64,000 nt of DNA from JANXSF01 sp043745195 (GTDB taxonomy: Bacteria; Acidobacteriota; Terriglobia; Bryobacterales; Bryobacteraceae). Positions 14,800-24,800 of the stretch are shown piece by piece (position 1 is the stretch's first letter; the number at the start of each line of letters is the position of its first letter). Both the position numbers and the translations under genes were made by a program. The stretch lies in contig JAYTTF010000168.1 in assembly GCA_043745195.1 (NCBI GenBank), forward strand, positions 1 through 64,000, given 5' to 3'. Below the pieces are notes generated by a model, which made no database searches, had not been told where the DNA came from, and saw only the letters and a list, made by a program, of their open reading frames with translations.

Positions 14800-16463
14800 A
14801 CATCATCGATTGGGTTGTGATGTTCAGCACGCTGACTGCGGTCATCGCTTATGGATGGTGGCGCGGCAGACGGAACCGCACTACCGATGAATACTTGCTT
14901 GCCGGCCGCAGCATGCCCTGGTATGCCATGGCGCTATCGATCATGGCGACCCAAGCCAGTGCAGTAACGTTCATCTCAACCACCGGACAGGCCTATGTGG
15001 ACGGCATGCGCTTTGTTCAGTTTTACTTCGGACTTCCATTGGCTATGGTGATCCTTTCGTTCACCGCAGTTCCTGTATTTCACCGGGCGAATGTTTTCAC
15101 CGCATACGAATATTTGGAGCAACGTTTCGATTCCAAAACCCGTTCTCTGGTGAGCGGAATTTTTCTGATACAGCGTGGCTTGGCTGTGGGGATTGCGCTG
15201 TATGCGCCCGCCGTCGTGCTAAGTGTGTTGCTGGATTGGTCTGATCAATGGACCACAGTTTTGATGGGTCTGGTGGTGATCACCTATACAGTTGGCGGCG
15301 GCATTCAGGCAATAACCTGGGCAGATTTCCAGCAGATGATCATCATGTTGTGTGGCCTGCTACTGGCGTTTTTCATGGCGATTCATTTGATGCCGGCGCA
15401 CGTCGGGTTTAGCGAAGCATTGGAAATCGCAGGTGCAGCGGGCAAATTGAATCCAGTGACGTTCAACTTCAGTTGGGCTGATCGGTACAACATCTTTTCC
15501 GGTCTACTGGGTGGAATGTTTTTGGCCCTCGCTTATTTTGGATGTGATCAAAGCCAGGTGCAGCGCTATTTAACCGGTAAGTCGATTGCCCAAAGCCGAC
15601 TGAGTTTGCTGTTCAATGCCGTTGCGAAAATCCCAATGCAGTTTTTCATTTTGCTAACCGGTGCAATGGTGTTTGTGTTCTTCACCTTTGAACAGCCGCC
15701 AATGCTGTTTCATCCGGCAAATTTGAAAAAGATTGCCAGCACTTCAGAATACGCTGGTCTAGCTAAACAGTATGATGCAGCGTTCGTGGAACGCAAGCAG
15801 GCGGCCGATGCGCTGCTGCGCGATCATACAGCGGCATCGAAGGAACGCTATCGTCAAGCGCATCAGAGCATGGAAGCTACTCGCAAGGACGCGGCAAAAC
15901 TGGTGGATAAAACTACCGGCGAAAAAGGGTTCAACGATACCAATTACATCTTCCTTACCTTTGTTACAAAGTACCTCCCGGTTGGAATTGTGGGCATCGT
16001 GCTTGCGGTAATTCTGGGGGCGGCAATGTCGACGATTTCCGCAGAGATCAATTCGCTGGCCACCGTTTCCGTAATTGATGTCTATAAGCGACACATCAGA
16101 AAGCACGCCGACGACAAGCACTATTTATTGGTGAGCAGAGTCGCCACAGCCTTCTGGGGCTTGTGGGCCATGGTGACCGCTCAGCAGGCTAAGAATATGG
16201 GATCACTGGTTGAGGCTGTGAACATGATTGGTTCGTTGTTCTACGGTGGGTTGCTTGGCGTATTTGTGTTGGCGATTTTCTTCAAGAGGGTTGGAGGAAC
16301 AGCGGCGTTCACTGGTGTGCTGGTTGGCGAAGCTGCCATTTTCACCGCAAATTATTTGAAGCTGACATCGTTCCTGTGGTTCAACGTGATCGGCTGTGTG
16401 GTGGTGATTTTGACCGCACTTTTGATCACGGCGATAGTTGGAGAGCGGCGGCTGGTAAAATAG
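14796..16463 (+). CDS. Sodium:solute symporter (SSS) family transporter
   Basis: 555 residues with about 13 transmembrane helices. SSS hallmarks include DEYLLAGRSMPWYAMALSIM followed by ATQASAVTFI (helix 1-2), QRGLAVGIALYAPAVVLS, GGIQAITWADFQQM and GCDQSQVQRYLTGKS. It is an inner-membrane Na+-coupled importer; the substrate cannot be read from sequence, but a sugar or an organic acid fits the deacetylase context. Residues about 305-380 form a hydrophilic, probably helical insertion (LAKQYDAAFVERKQAADALL, SKERYRQAHQSMEATRKDA) not usual for the family. ATG 14796 is preferred over the in-frame upstream start because it overlaps the small membrane gene as ATGA. Confidence 0.9.
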   Translation: MNIIDWVVMFSTLTAVIAYGWWRGRRNRTTDEYLLAGRSMPWYAMALSIMATQASAVTFISTTGQAYVDGMRFVQFYFGLPLAMVILSFTAVPVFHRANVFTAYEYLEQRFDSKTRSLVSGIFLIQRGLAVGIALYAPAVVLSVLLDWSDQWTTVLMGLVVITYTVGGGIQAITWADFQQMIIMLCGLLLAFFMAIHLMPAHVGFSEALEIAGAAGKLNPVTFNFSWADRYNIFSGLLGGMFLALAYFGCDQSQVQRYLTGKSIAQSRLSLLFNAVAKIPMQFFILLTGAMVFVFFTFEQPPMLFHPANLKKIASTSEYAGLAKQYDAAFVERKQAADALLRDHTAASKERYRQAHQSMEATRKDAAKLVDKTTGEKGFNDTNYIFLTFVTKYLPVGIVGIVLAVILGAAMSTISAEINSLATVSVIDVYKRHIRKHADDKHYLLVSRVATAFWGLWAMVTAQQAKNMGSLVEAVNMIGSLFYGGLLGVFVLAIFFKRVGGTAAFTGVLVGEAAIFTANYLKLTSFLWFNVIGCVVVILTALLITAIVGERRLVK

Positions 16464-16480
16464 TTTATTCGGACCGTTCC

Positions 16481-17635
16481 ATGAAAATTTGTTACTTCGA
16501 CGCTTTCTCCGGCATAGCTGGTGATATGACTGTAGGTGCGCTGCTTGACGCCGGCGGTGATGCGCCCGCTTTGATCGCAGCTCTTGAATCTTTAAACACC
16601 GGTGCTGCCTACCGCATTGAGAAAACGAAACGCAAAGGAATTGGTGCAACGAAATTCCACGTGGATCACGGGGAACAAAAGTCCCATCGTCATCTTTCAC
16701 CCATCTTGAAGATGATTGACAACGCCGCGTTGCTTACTCCGCGATCGAAACAAATGGCGTCCGATGTGTTCCGCAAGCTGGGAGAAGCGGAAGCCTCGGT
16801 ACACGCAGTGCCCATCGAAAAAGTTCATTTCCATGAAGTAGGGGCCGTCGATTCCATTGCTGATATTGTCGGTGCCTGCTATTTGCTGGATCAACTGGGA
16901 ATTGAGGAAATTCGTTGTTCGGCATTGAATGTTGGGTCGGGTACAGTGACCGCTGATCATGGAGTGATGCCTGTGCCGACTCCTGCCACTGCGCGTCTGC
17001 TGGAAGGTATTCCGATTTATTCCAGTGGTCCTATCTTTGAACTCACCACCCCAACCGGTGCCGCGCTGGCGGCGACTTTGGCGACTCATTTTGGTGTGCT
17101 GCCATCGATGAAAATCAGCGCTACAGGTTATGGCGCCGGCACTAAGGATTTCCCAACGCAGGCCAATGTTCTGCGCGCAGTGATTGGCGATACGCAGGCT
17201 GTTACAGAAAGTGAAACGGTCACCGTGATTGAAGCGAACATCGACGATTCCACTCCGCAGATGCTGGGTTATGCGATGGATCGCTTGTTTGAAAGTGGAG
17301 CCTTGGACGTCACTTTGCAGCCGCTCCTAATGAAGAAAAATCGTCAAGGTACACTGCTTAGCGTTATTGCCAAGCCTGAGGATCGCGATCGGTTGGCGGG
17401 CATCCTGATGGCGGAGACCACCACCATTGGGATTCGCATGCATTCCGCAGAACGCCGCATTGCGCCGCGTCAGTTTGTGGAAGTGGAAACGCAGTGGGGC
17501 AAAGTGAATGTAAAAGTCACTGCGCAAGGGTTCACTCCAGAATATGAGGATTGCAGGAAGCTTGCCATAGCTGCCGGCATTCCGTTGCGAAACGTTATTG
17601 CTGAAGCTGGTTTCGCTTATCGAAAAGGGATTTAA
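16481..17635 (+). CDS. larC: Nickel-pincer cofactor biosynthesis protein LarC
   Basis: 384 residues starting MKICYFDAFSGIAGDMTVGA, the family's N-terminal signature. It contains a metal-binding HHxxD-like region (KVHFHEVGAVDSIADIVGA), LNVGSGTV and the C-terminal half VTVIEANIDDSTPQMLGYAM. LarC inserts nickel into the pyridinium-thioamide-carboxylate precursor to give the pincer cofactor of lactate racemase and related enzymes. Here it is one continuous frame, unlike Lactiplantibacillus plantarum, where LarC1/LarC2 need a frameshift. LarA, LarB and LarE are not in this window. It begins 17 bases after the symporter. Confidence 0.92.
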   Translation: MKICYFDAFSGIAGDMTVGALLDAGGDAPALIAALESLNTGAAYRIEKTKRKGIGATKFHVDHGEQKSHRHLSPILKMIDNAALLTPRSKQMASDVFRKLGEAEASVHAVPIEKVHFHEVGAVDSIADIVGACYLLDQLGIEEIRCSALNVGSGTVTADHGVMPVPTPATARLLEGIPIYSSGPIFELTTPTGAALAATLATHFGVLPSMKISATGYGAGTKDFPTQANVLRAVIGDTQAVTESETVTVIEANIDDSTPQMLGYAMDRLFESGALDVTLQPLLMKKNRQGTLLSVIAKPEDRDRLAGILMAETTTIGIRMHSAERRIAPRQFVEVETQWGKVNVKVTAQGFTPEYEDCRKLAIAAGIPLRNVIAEAGFAYRKGI

Positions 17636-17641
17636 GTCTAC

Positions 17642-19576
17642 ATGTCCGAAAAATATTATCTGACCACTCCGATTTATTATGTGAACGCAGCGCCGCACAT
17701 TGGCCACGCTTACACTACGATTGCTGCCGACATCATCAAGCGCTATAAGACCATGCAAGGGTTCCACGTTGTGTTGACAACCGGCACCGATGAACACGGA
17801 CAAAAAGTGGAACGTTCGGCCAAGGCAACCAATAAGTCGCCGGAAGATTTCACCACGGTTGTGGCTGAAGAATTTCGTCAGCAGTGGGAAAAGTTTAATC
17901 TGTCCATTGACCACTTCCAGCGGACTTCCGATAAGAAGCATCATGAGACCGTGCAGTGGCTTTTTCAGCGCTGCCTGGAGCGTGGGTTTGTTTATCCATC
18001 CAGCTACACGGGGCAATATTGTACATCCTGCGAATTGTATGTGACTGATGCAAAGGCTGGTGATCCATGCCCTGATTGTGGACGTCCTACGGAAACAGTG
18101 ACAGAGGAAAATTATTTCTTCAAGCTCTCTGCGTTCACCGACAAACTGCTTGAACTTTATGACGCGCAGCCGAATTTTATTGAACCCTCCATTCGCCGCA
18201 ATGAAGTATTGGCGTTTGTCAAAGGCGGATTAAAAGACCTTTCCATTAGCCGTACTACCATTAAATGGGGCATTCCTGTCCCAGTGCCTGGTAACCATGT
18301 TTTCTATGTTTGGTTTGATGCGTTGATCGCTTATATGACGGCAGTGAAGGACACGCCCGGTATGTGGCCGGCGGACCTTCATTTGATTGGGAAAGAGATT
18401 GTTCGCTTTCACGCCATCTACTGGCCTGCCTTCCTGATGGCAGCCGATCTGCCGTTGCCGAAACATATTTTCGCTCATGGATGGTTGTTGTTTGAGAACG
18501 ATAAGATGTCGAAATCGCGCGGCAATATTGTTCGGGCTGAACCCATCCGCGAAGTGATGGGTGCGGATGCACTGCGCTATTTCCTGATGCGCGAAATCGT
18601 GTTTGGTTCTGATGGCACGTTCAGCTACGACGCTCTGGTAGGCCGCTATAATTCTGATCTGGCAAATGGTTTGGGAAACCTGGCGAGCCGTACTCTGAGC
18701 ATGATTCACCAATACCGCGCAGGTGTGGTTCCGGCCACTAGCGAAGCGTGTCCGTTTGAAGTGCAGCAGGCGATTGCCGCTACCATTACAGCCTATGAGA
18801 ATTTCGAGTTTTCTAAAGCGCTGGAAGCAATTTGGGGATTGATCAGCGCTGCCGATAAGTTCATTGTGCAGCAGGCACCTTGGACTCTATCGAAAAAGAC
18901 TGAGCCAGAGTTGCAGGCAAAGTTGGACTATACACTTTACTCCTCAGCCGAAGTGGTGCGCATTGCCACGGTGTTGTTGGCTCCAATATTGCCCGAATCG
19001 GCGGCTAAAATCTGGGCTCAGCTTGGCATGCCAGGATTGGTAGAAAATGTTCGCTTCGGTTCGCTGGAGTGGGGCCAACTGGCTGCTGGTCAAATGACCA
19101 ACAAGCCGGAGCCGGTGTTCATGCGCATTGATGCCGCTCCAGCGATTGAAAAAATGAGAGAGCTGGAAATAGCAGAGACACAGCGTCAAAATACATTGCT
19201 GGGCCGATTGCCGGAGCCGGAAAAAGTTGGCTTGACTATCGACACACCAACCATTGCCATCGACGATTTTGTGAAGGTGGATTTGCGCGTCGGTCAAGTG
19301 CTGAGTGCCGAACGCGTGAAAGGTTCAGACAAACTGCTGCATATGAAAATCGACATTGGCGAAGCGCAGCCTCGTACCATTGTTGGCGGTATTGCGGAAG
19401 CCTATACGGCGGAGCAAATGGTTGGCCGCAAAGTGGTGATTGTGGCGAATCTTGCGCCGCGTAAGTTGAAGGGTATTGAATCCCAAGGCATGGTGGTGGC
19501 CGCGTCGATTGAAGGTGGCAAGCCGGTGTTGGCCGGGTTCCTTGAAGACATTCCGGTTGGAGCCCGCCTAAAGTAA
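17642..19576 (+). CDS. metG: Methionyl-tRNA synthetase
   Basis: 644 residues. It charges tRNA-Met with methionine in the cytoplasm. The class I catalytic signatures are HIGH at residues 19-22 and KMSKS at 288-292 (FENDKMSKSRGNIV). The zinc knuckle has Cys127/Cys130 (YCTSCEL) and Cys143/Cys146 (DPCPDCG). The C-terminal ~110 residues are an EMAP/tRNA-binding OB fold (DDFVKVDLRVGQVLSAERVK ... PRKLKGIESQGMVVAA), the dimerising form of the enzyme. It starts 6 bases after larC and its TAA touches the tatD ATG, so it sits in the middle of a single transcription unit. Confidence 0.97.
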   Translation: MSEKYYLTTPIYYVNAAPHIGHAYTTIAADIIKRYKTMQGFHVVLTTGTDEHGQKVERSAKATNKSPEDFTTVVAEEFRQQWEKFNLSIDHFQRTSDKKHHETVQWLFQRCLERGFVYPSSYTGQYCTSCELYVTDAKAGDPCPDCGRPTETVTEENYFFKLSAFTDKLLELYDAQPNFIEPSIRRNEVLAFVKGGLKDLSISRTTIKWGIPVPVPGNHVFYVWFDALIAYMTAVKDTPGMWPADLHLIGKEIVRFHAIYWPAFLMAADLPLPKHIFAHGWLLFENDKMSKSRGNIVRAEPIREVMGADALRYFLMREIVFGSDGTFSYDALVGRYNSDLANGLGNLASRTLSMIHQYRAGVVPATSEACPFEVQQAIAATITAYENFEFSKALEAIWGLISAADKFIVQQAPWTLSKKTEPELQAKLDYTLYSSAEVVRIATVLLAPILPESAAKIWAQLGMPGLVENVRFGSLEWGQLAAGQMTNKPEPVFMRIDAAPAIEKMRELEIAETQRQNTLLGRLPEPEKVGLTIDTPTIAIDDFVKVDLRVGQVLSAERVKGSDKLLHMKIDIGEAQPRTIVGGIAEAYTAEQMVGRKVVIVANLAPRKLKGIESQGMVVAASIEGGKPVLAGFLEDIPVGARLK

Positions 19577-20356
19577 ATGGGGCTGATTGATTCGCATTGC
19601 CACTTGGATGATGAACGCTTCGCCGATGATCGGGACGCTGTGGTTGAGCGCGCCTTGGCTGCCGGTGTAAGTCACATGCTGAGCATTGGCACAGGGGATG
19701 GGCCACCCGATTACGAAGTGGCGATTCGCTTTGCCGATAAGTACGATTGCGTCTATGCCACAGTGGGTGTCCATCCTCACGCGGCCAAACAGTTTGACCA
19801 TGAAAGCCCGTCGCGCCTTGCCGCTTTGTTGAAGCATCCGAAGGTGTTGGGGCTGGGCGAAATTGGTCTGGATTACCACTACGATTTTGCTCCGCGTGAT
19901 GTTCAACATCGGGCGTTTCTGGATCAGATTGAAGTTGCGAAATCTGCGGGAAAGCCCATTATCATTCATACACGCGAAGCTTGGCCGGACACGTTTGATC
20001 TGTTGGAAAAGTATTGGGCTCCAACTGGCCTACCAGGAATCATGCACTGCTTTTCCGGTGGAGTTTCGGAGGCGGAGCGCTGCTTGGCTATGGGATTTTA
20101 TCTTTCCTTTGCGGGTGTGGTAACGTTTCCTAAAGCCGTTGAATTGCATGCTGCCGCACGGGTTGCTCCGGCTGATAAAATTCTGGTGGAAACGGATGCT
20201 CCTTATCTTGCGCCCATTCCGTTTCGCGGGAAACGCAATGAACCTTCGTATGTGGTTCGGACAGCGGAACGGCTGGCGGAGTTACGTGGGGTCAGTTTGG
20301 AAACAATCACTCAGCAGACTACTGCTAACTTTGAAGCTCTCTTCAAATTGACTTAG
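19577..20356 (+). CDS. tatD: TatD family metal-dependent deoxyribonuclease
   Basis: 259 residues with TIM-barrel amidohydrolase motifs: IDSHCHLDDERF (residues 4-15), GVHPHAAKQF, GLGEIGLDYHYDFAPRDVQ, IIHTREAW, GIMHCFSGG and the C-terminal LVETDAPYLAP. Members are Mg2+-dependent 3'-5' DNases, and some are D-aminoacyl-tRNA deacylases or nucleases in DNA repair. The ATG follows the metG stop directly, a common metG-tatD pairing. It ends three bases before the convergent regulator gene. Confidence 0.93.
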   Translation: MGLIDSHCHLDDERFADDRDAVVERALAAGVSHMLSIGTGDGPPDYEVAIRFADKYDCVYATVGVHPHAAKQFDHESPSRLAALLKHPKVLGLGEIGLDYHYDFAPRDVQHRAFLDQIEVAKSAGKPIIIHTREAWPDTFDLLEKYWAPTGLPGIMHCFSGGVSEAERCLAMGFYLSFAGVVTFPKAVELHAAARVAPADKILVETDAPYLAPIPFRGKRNEPSYVVRTAERLAELRGVSLETITQQTTANFEALFKLT

Positions 20357-20359
20357 GCC

Positions 20360-21694
20360 CTAATGAGTCTGCGTTTTGCCGGCTTCTCTATGGGCTATCA
20401 CTTGTGCACCCTTGGACGCTCCGTCCAAAGCGACAACTTCGAACAGAATTTCAAAGTACTCCAGTTGGCTTGGATTGTTCGTATTTAGCAACACCTTCAA
20501 TTGTGCCAGGGACGCCGGATTCAACATATAGTTGCCGGCTTCTTCCGTTGCCGCCATGCTTGTCCCACCCAACAATAAAAGCTTTCCCGTATTTGTGAGG
20601 TTCTTCACCAGCGCCACGCGCGCATAGGAGCGGCCCGCCGAATCGTCGTCGCCGTCTGGAATATATATGCTTTGTTCGCCCGGCTGAGGGTTTCGGTTGC
20701 GTACTTCCACTTGACGATTGATGTCGCCCGATCGGAATTGGAAATTCAACTGCTGCTCATAAAGACTCACCCAAGGATTAGAACGAACACCGCCCAGGAT
20801 CAGGGAGTCGTCGGAATGGAATATTCTGGTTTGAATATTCCTTGGATGGAGGAACCGAACCTTGTTGCGATGCTCACCGGCAGAGGCAACTATTTTTGCA
20901 GCAATTGACACATCAGCCAAACTGGCGCTCTGCCGCGTTGTCAATCGCTTGGCGAAAGAATCTTTCCCTGGCCAATCAAGAAGGTGTCGGAGTTTTGGAT
21001 ATTTACGGTTCACGTAATCATCCAGCCCTACCATCTCTTCACTCAACAAGCCGATCTGCACCACAGTCGAATCTGAAGTGATTACATTCAGCCGATTTTC
21101 CGTTTGAAAAAAGATCTGATTGATTGGGTTGCCGGGGGGAGACAAGCTTGCAAGTTTTCGATTTAGCCGGACTATCTCGAATCCTAAGGCGAGACATGCT
21201 GCCACTGCACAGGCTAAGGCAGCTATCCATAAACGGCGGCCTGAGTTTGCGTTTGGAATTATAGTTGCTTTTACGAATGATAATGGCTGAATGGCAATCG
21301 GGCTGGAGGCTTCGAATCTTCGGATGAAGACCGGACTGTAGCCGCCTTTTGGGACTTCGATCAACCATTCTTCATTTTTCCCTTCCGTGTCGAAATACTC
21401 CTTCAACCGGATCCGGAGCTGGCGGGCAGCCACCCGTACAATATTGTCATCGGAAGCATTGTAATCAGGCTGACGTCCAAAAACATGGAAGCCAATTTGT
21501 AATTCGTGCACTTCTTCTGGTGGAGTTTTCAGGGTGCAGGCGCAAATGTAGTTCAGGAAGTCGCGCTGCCTGGCAGTGCGGGAAAATAACATGCTGGTCA
21601 GAATTTTCTGAACAAGGTTCCGCTTCTCTTCAAGGGATAATTCCGATGGGATCCCTCGTTCAACTTCCGCCGCCGTTGCTTCTGGCCCACTCAT
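20360..21694 (-). CDS. Membrane-anchored protein with a DNA-binding-like N-terminal domain
   Basis: 444 residues. The N-terminal ~125 residues (RNLVQKILTSMLFSRTARQR, ASDDNIVRVAARQLRIRLKE, WLIEVPKGGYSPVF) match a domain found in acidobacterial regulators and in some adenylate-cyclase- or TPR-linked proteins. It ends in a winged-helix-like 'PKGGY' wing. A single transmembrane helix (about 153-177, LWIAALACAVAACLALGFEI) and a ~260-residue extracytoplasmic domain follow. The layout resembles a ToxR/CadC-type one-component sensor. It is divergent from the TonB receptor at 21844, which it may control. I know no defined ligand. Confidence 0.65.
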   Translation of the reverse strand: MSGPEATAAEVERGIPSELSLEEKRNLVQKILTSMLFSRTARQRDFLNYICACTLKTPPEEVHELQIGFHVFGRQPDYNASDDNIVRVAARQLRIRLKEYFDTEGKNEEWLIEVPKGGYSPVFIRRFEASSPIAIQPLSFVKATIIPNANSGRRLWIAALACAVAACLALGFEIVRLNRKLASLSPPGNPINQIFFQTENRLNVITSDSTVVQIGLLSEEMVGLDDYVNRKYPKLRHLLDWPGKDSFAKRLTTRQSASLADVSIAAKIVASAGEHRNKVRFLHPRNIQTRIFHSDDSLILGGVRSNPWVSLYEQQLNFQFRSGDINRQVEVRNRNPQPGEQSIYIPDGDDDSAGRSYARVALVKNLTNTGKLLLLGGTSMAATEEAGNYMLNPASLAQLKVLLNTNNPSQLEYFEILFEVVALDGASKGAQVIAHREAGKTQTH

Positions 21695-21738
21695 TGCCTA
21701 GATTGTATCGCAAAGCTACATCGTTGAAACCAATGGAA

Positions 21739-21768
21739 CGTAACGGGTGAGTTACGGTAACATTACGG
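21739..21768. promoter_or_regulatory. Cluster of TTACG half-sites between regulator and TonB receptor
   Basis: The 149-base spacer between the divergent starts contains CGTAAC (21739-21744) and GTTACG (21751-21756) as a perfect inverted repeat. A second TTACGG at 21763-21768 repeats the one at 21752-21757 in direct orientation, 11 bases (one helical turn) away. GTTAC-G-GTAAC (21751-21761) is itself a dyad. Direct half-sites spaced one turn apart are typical of winged-helix regulators, fitting the adjacent gene; the link is inference. Confidence 0.45.
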
Positions 21769-21843
21769 AGAAATTTCACTTCATCTGCATTCAATCTAGT
21801 TACCATGAGGGCATGCATCGCCACGGCGCAAGGAGAAACCCAG

Positions 21844-24800
21844 TTGCTTTTCACAGCCTTTAGGAGACGTGGAATCCTTCCATCTTTTACTGTCCTTGCA
21901 ATTTCTCTGATTTGCATCGTCCACGCACAAGACTCTCGCGCGACCATTACAGGTCAAATTAATGATTCCACCGGAGCCAGTGTTGCTAACGCGCAGATCA
22001 CGGTTAGCAATCAAGCCAGTGGAACAACCATCACTGCCCGAAGCAACGAATCGGGCAATTATGCCGTTCCGTTCCTACTTCCTGGCGTCTATGCGGTATC
22101 GGTAGAATTGGCCGGATTCAAGCAATCTACGCGGCGGAACATTGAGGTGCGAGTTGGTGACAACATCAAATTGGACATAGAAATGTCGGTTGGAGATGTA
22201 GCTGAAAGAGTGGAAGTCACCGCTGCTGCTCCCTTGCTGGAAAGCGCCAGCGTCTCGTTGGGGCAAGTAGTGGATCAACGTCGGTTGACCGAGCTTCCAG
22301 TGCAGGCGGGAACAGCATTGGAACTGGTTATGCTTTCACCCGGGGTGGCAAGCACAACGCCACTCCGCGTCCGCAGGACAAGTTTCAATACAGCTTCGTC
22401 CCAGTTTTCCACTGATGGCAACGCCCAATATTCTAACGAATTCACGATTGATGGCATTCCCAACACATTTGCAACAGGCAGTGAGCCACGTGTGGCTTTC
22501 CAGCCTCCTCAAGCTGCTGTGGCTGAATTTAAGGTGCAGACAGCAGCCTACGATGCCGGAGTGGGGCACACACCCGGTGCGGTGGTGAACATCATTACTT
22601 CCGGGGGCACCAATCAATTTCACGGAAGTCTGCATGAGGTGTTTTCCAATTCCGCTCTGGATGCACCAACGTTTTTTCAGAATCGGTCTGGAGCAAAAAA
22701 ACCGGTTTATCAGGACAATCGGTTTGGCGCGGCCATCGGGGGGCCTGTGCTGTTGCCCAAGCTATACAACGGACGAAATCGTACATTCTTCTTCTATGCT
22801 TGGGAGGCTAATACCTGGGCTCAGCCAAGGGCAATAGTGGGGACCGTTCCAACGGCGCAACAGAAGCTGGGAGATCTCTCCTCCCTTCTGGCGCTTGGTT
22901 CGGCTTATCAGATCTACGATCCTTTCACCACTCGCGACAATGGTAACGGCCGATTCAGCCGGCAACCAGTTCCGGGTAACATTATCCCTGCCAGCCGGAT
23001 TGACCCGGTTGCCAAGAATATCATGACATATTGGGCCAACCCGAATACGCCCGGAACAAGAGAGGGCCGCAACAACTATACCCAGAACAACAAAGATCTG
23101 GAAGACTATTTTGTGCATTTCGCAAGGGTGGATCACAGTTTTTCGCAAAACAACCGCATGTATTTTCGTGTTGATTATGATCATTGGCAGGAAGACAAAC
23201 AGGATTTTTACAACAACCTTTCTTCTGGAGTTCTGCTGGACCGTATCAATCGTGGCCTGGCATTGGATGATGTTATGGTGCTTAGTCCATCTTCAGTTCT
23301 GAACGTTCGTTATGGCATTACACAGGAAGAGGCTCCAGAGCGACGGCGTAGCTATGGATTTGATAACAGCAAGCTGGGTTTTTCTCCTTCGCTTCTCTCT
23401 TTGCTCAACAAAAATCTGCAAACGTTCCCGAACGTGTTTCTAAATACTGCCGTAACAACAACTCCTTGTAGCGGATCGTGCACTGGGACCTACTCAGGTT
23501 TTGCGGCGTGGGAAGCTGGGGACGGTGCCAACACCGGTATTATCCACTCCTTCAACGCAACTATGTCCACTTTGAAGAAAAACCACAATTTGCGCTATGG
23601 GGCGGATCTGCGGGTTTACCGCGCATTCCAGAATCGGCTTGGATACGATGTTTCCCCGGCGTTGCAATTTGTACCAACGTATACCAGGGGCCCGCTTGAT
23701 AATTCCCCGGTAGCACCCATTGGCCAGGAATTCGCGGCGTTCCTGTTTGGCATTCCAGATGGAGAAATGCGGAGAAGCGCCAGCTTTGCGACGCAGGAAA
23801 AATTTGCCGGTTTCTTCCTTCAGGACGATTGGAAATTGTCGAAGCGATTTACCCTCAACATGGGATTGCGCTACGAATATGAATCGCCGGTGACGGAGCG
23901 TTTTGATCGCTCCATCCGTGGGTTCGACTATGCTGCTTCGAGTCCTATTGAGGCGCAGGCACGGGCCAATTACGCCCGCAATCCCATTCCCGAAATCCCA
24001 GTGTCACAGTTCCGCGTGCCGGGCGGGTTGCTATTTGCCGGCGGATCGAATGGCCGCACGCTTTGGGATGGCCAAAAAGGGAATTTTCTTCCGCGCTTCG
24101 GCATTGCCTGGCAATTGGACGAAAAGACAGTTATTCGTACAGGGTTCGGACTTTTCTACGACAGCATTGGCACCAATCGCAGCCCTGCAATTCAGACCGG
24201 ATACACGGCATCTACGCCGATCATCGCATCGCTCAACAACGGGTTGAATTATGTTGCTACCACGGCGAACCCGTTTCCAAACGGACTGCTGGCACCACTG
24301 GGTTCATCGGAAGGTTTAGCCACGAATTTGGGCCAGTCTTTGACGGTTTATCCACGTGCGCGGGTTCAGCCATACGCGCAGCGCTGGTCGTTCGGAATGC
24401 AGCGGCAGTTGCCTGGACAAGTCCTGTTGGAGGCCAATTACGTGGGGAATAAAGGCATTCGGTTACAAGTGGCTAGAGAACTGAATTTCACTGATCCCAA
24501 ATACCTCAGTACTTCGCCTGAACGAGACCAGCGGACGATTGACTTCCTCAGCCAGCAATCGCCAAATCCCTTTGCCGGAATCAATAAACTCTATACATCG
24601 AATATCAGCCGGGCAAACCTGCTGAAACCGTATCCGCAATTTGGAAGCATCCGCGAGACAGAACCCAATGGCTATTCCTGGTATCATGCAATGCAGTCGC
24701 GCGTGGAGAGGCGTTTCTCCCGCGGCTACACTTTTCAGGGTGCCTACACGTGGTCGAAAGCAATGGACGCCACCCAGTATCTGAATGAGGGCGATTATGC

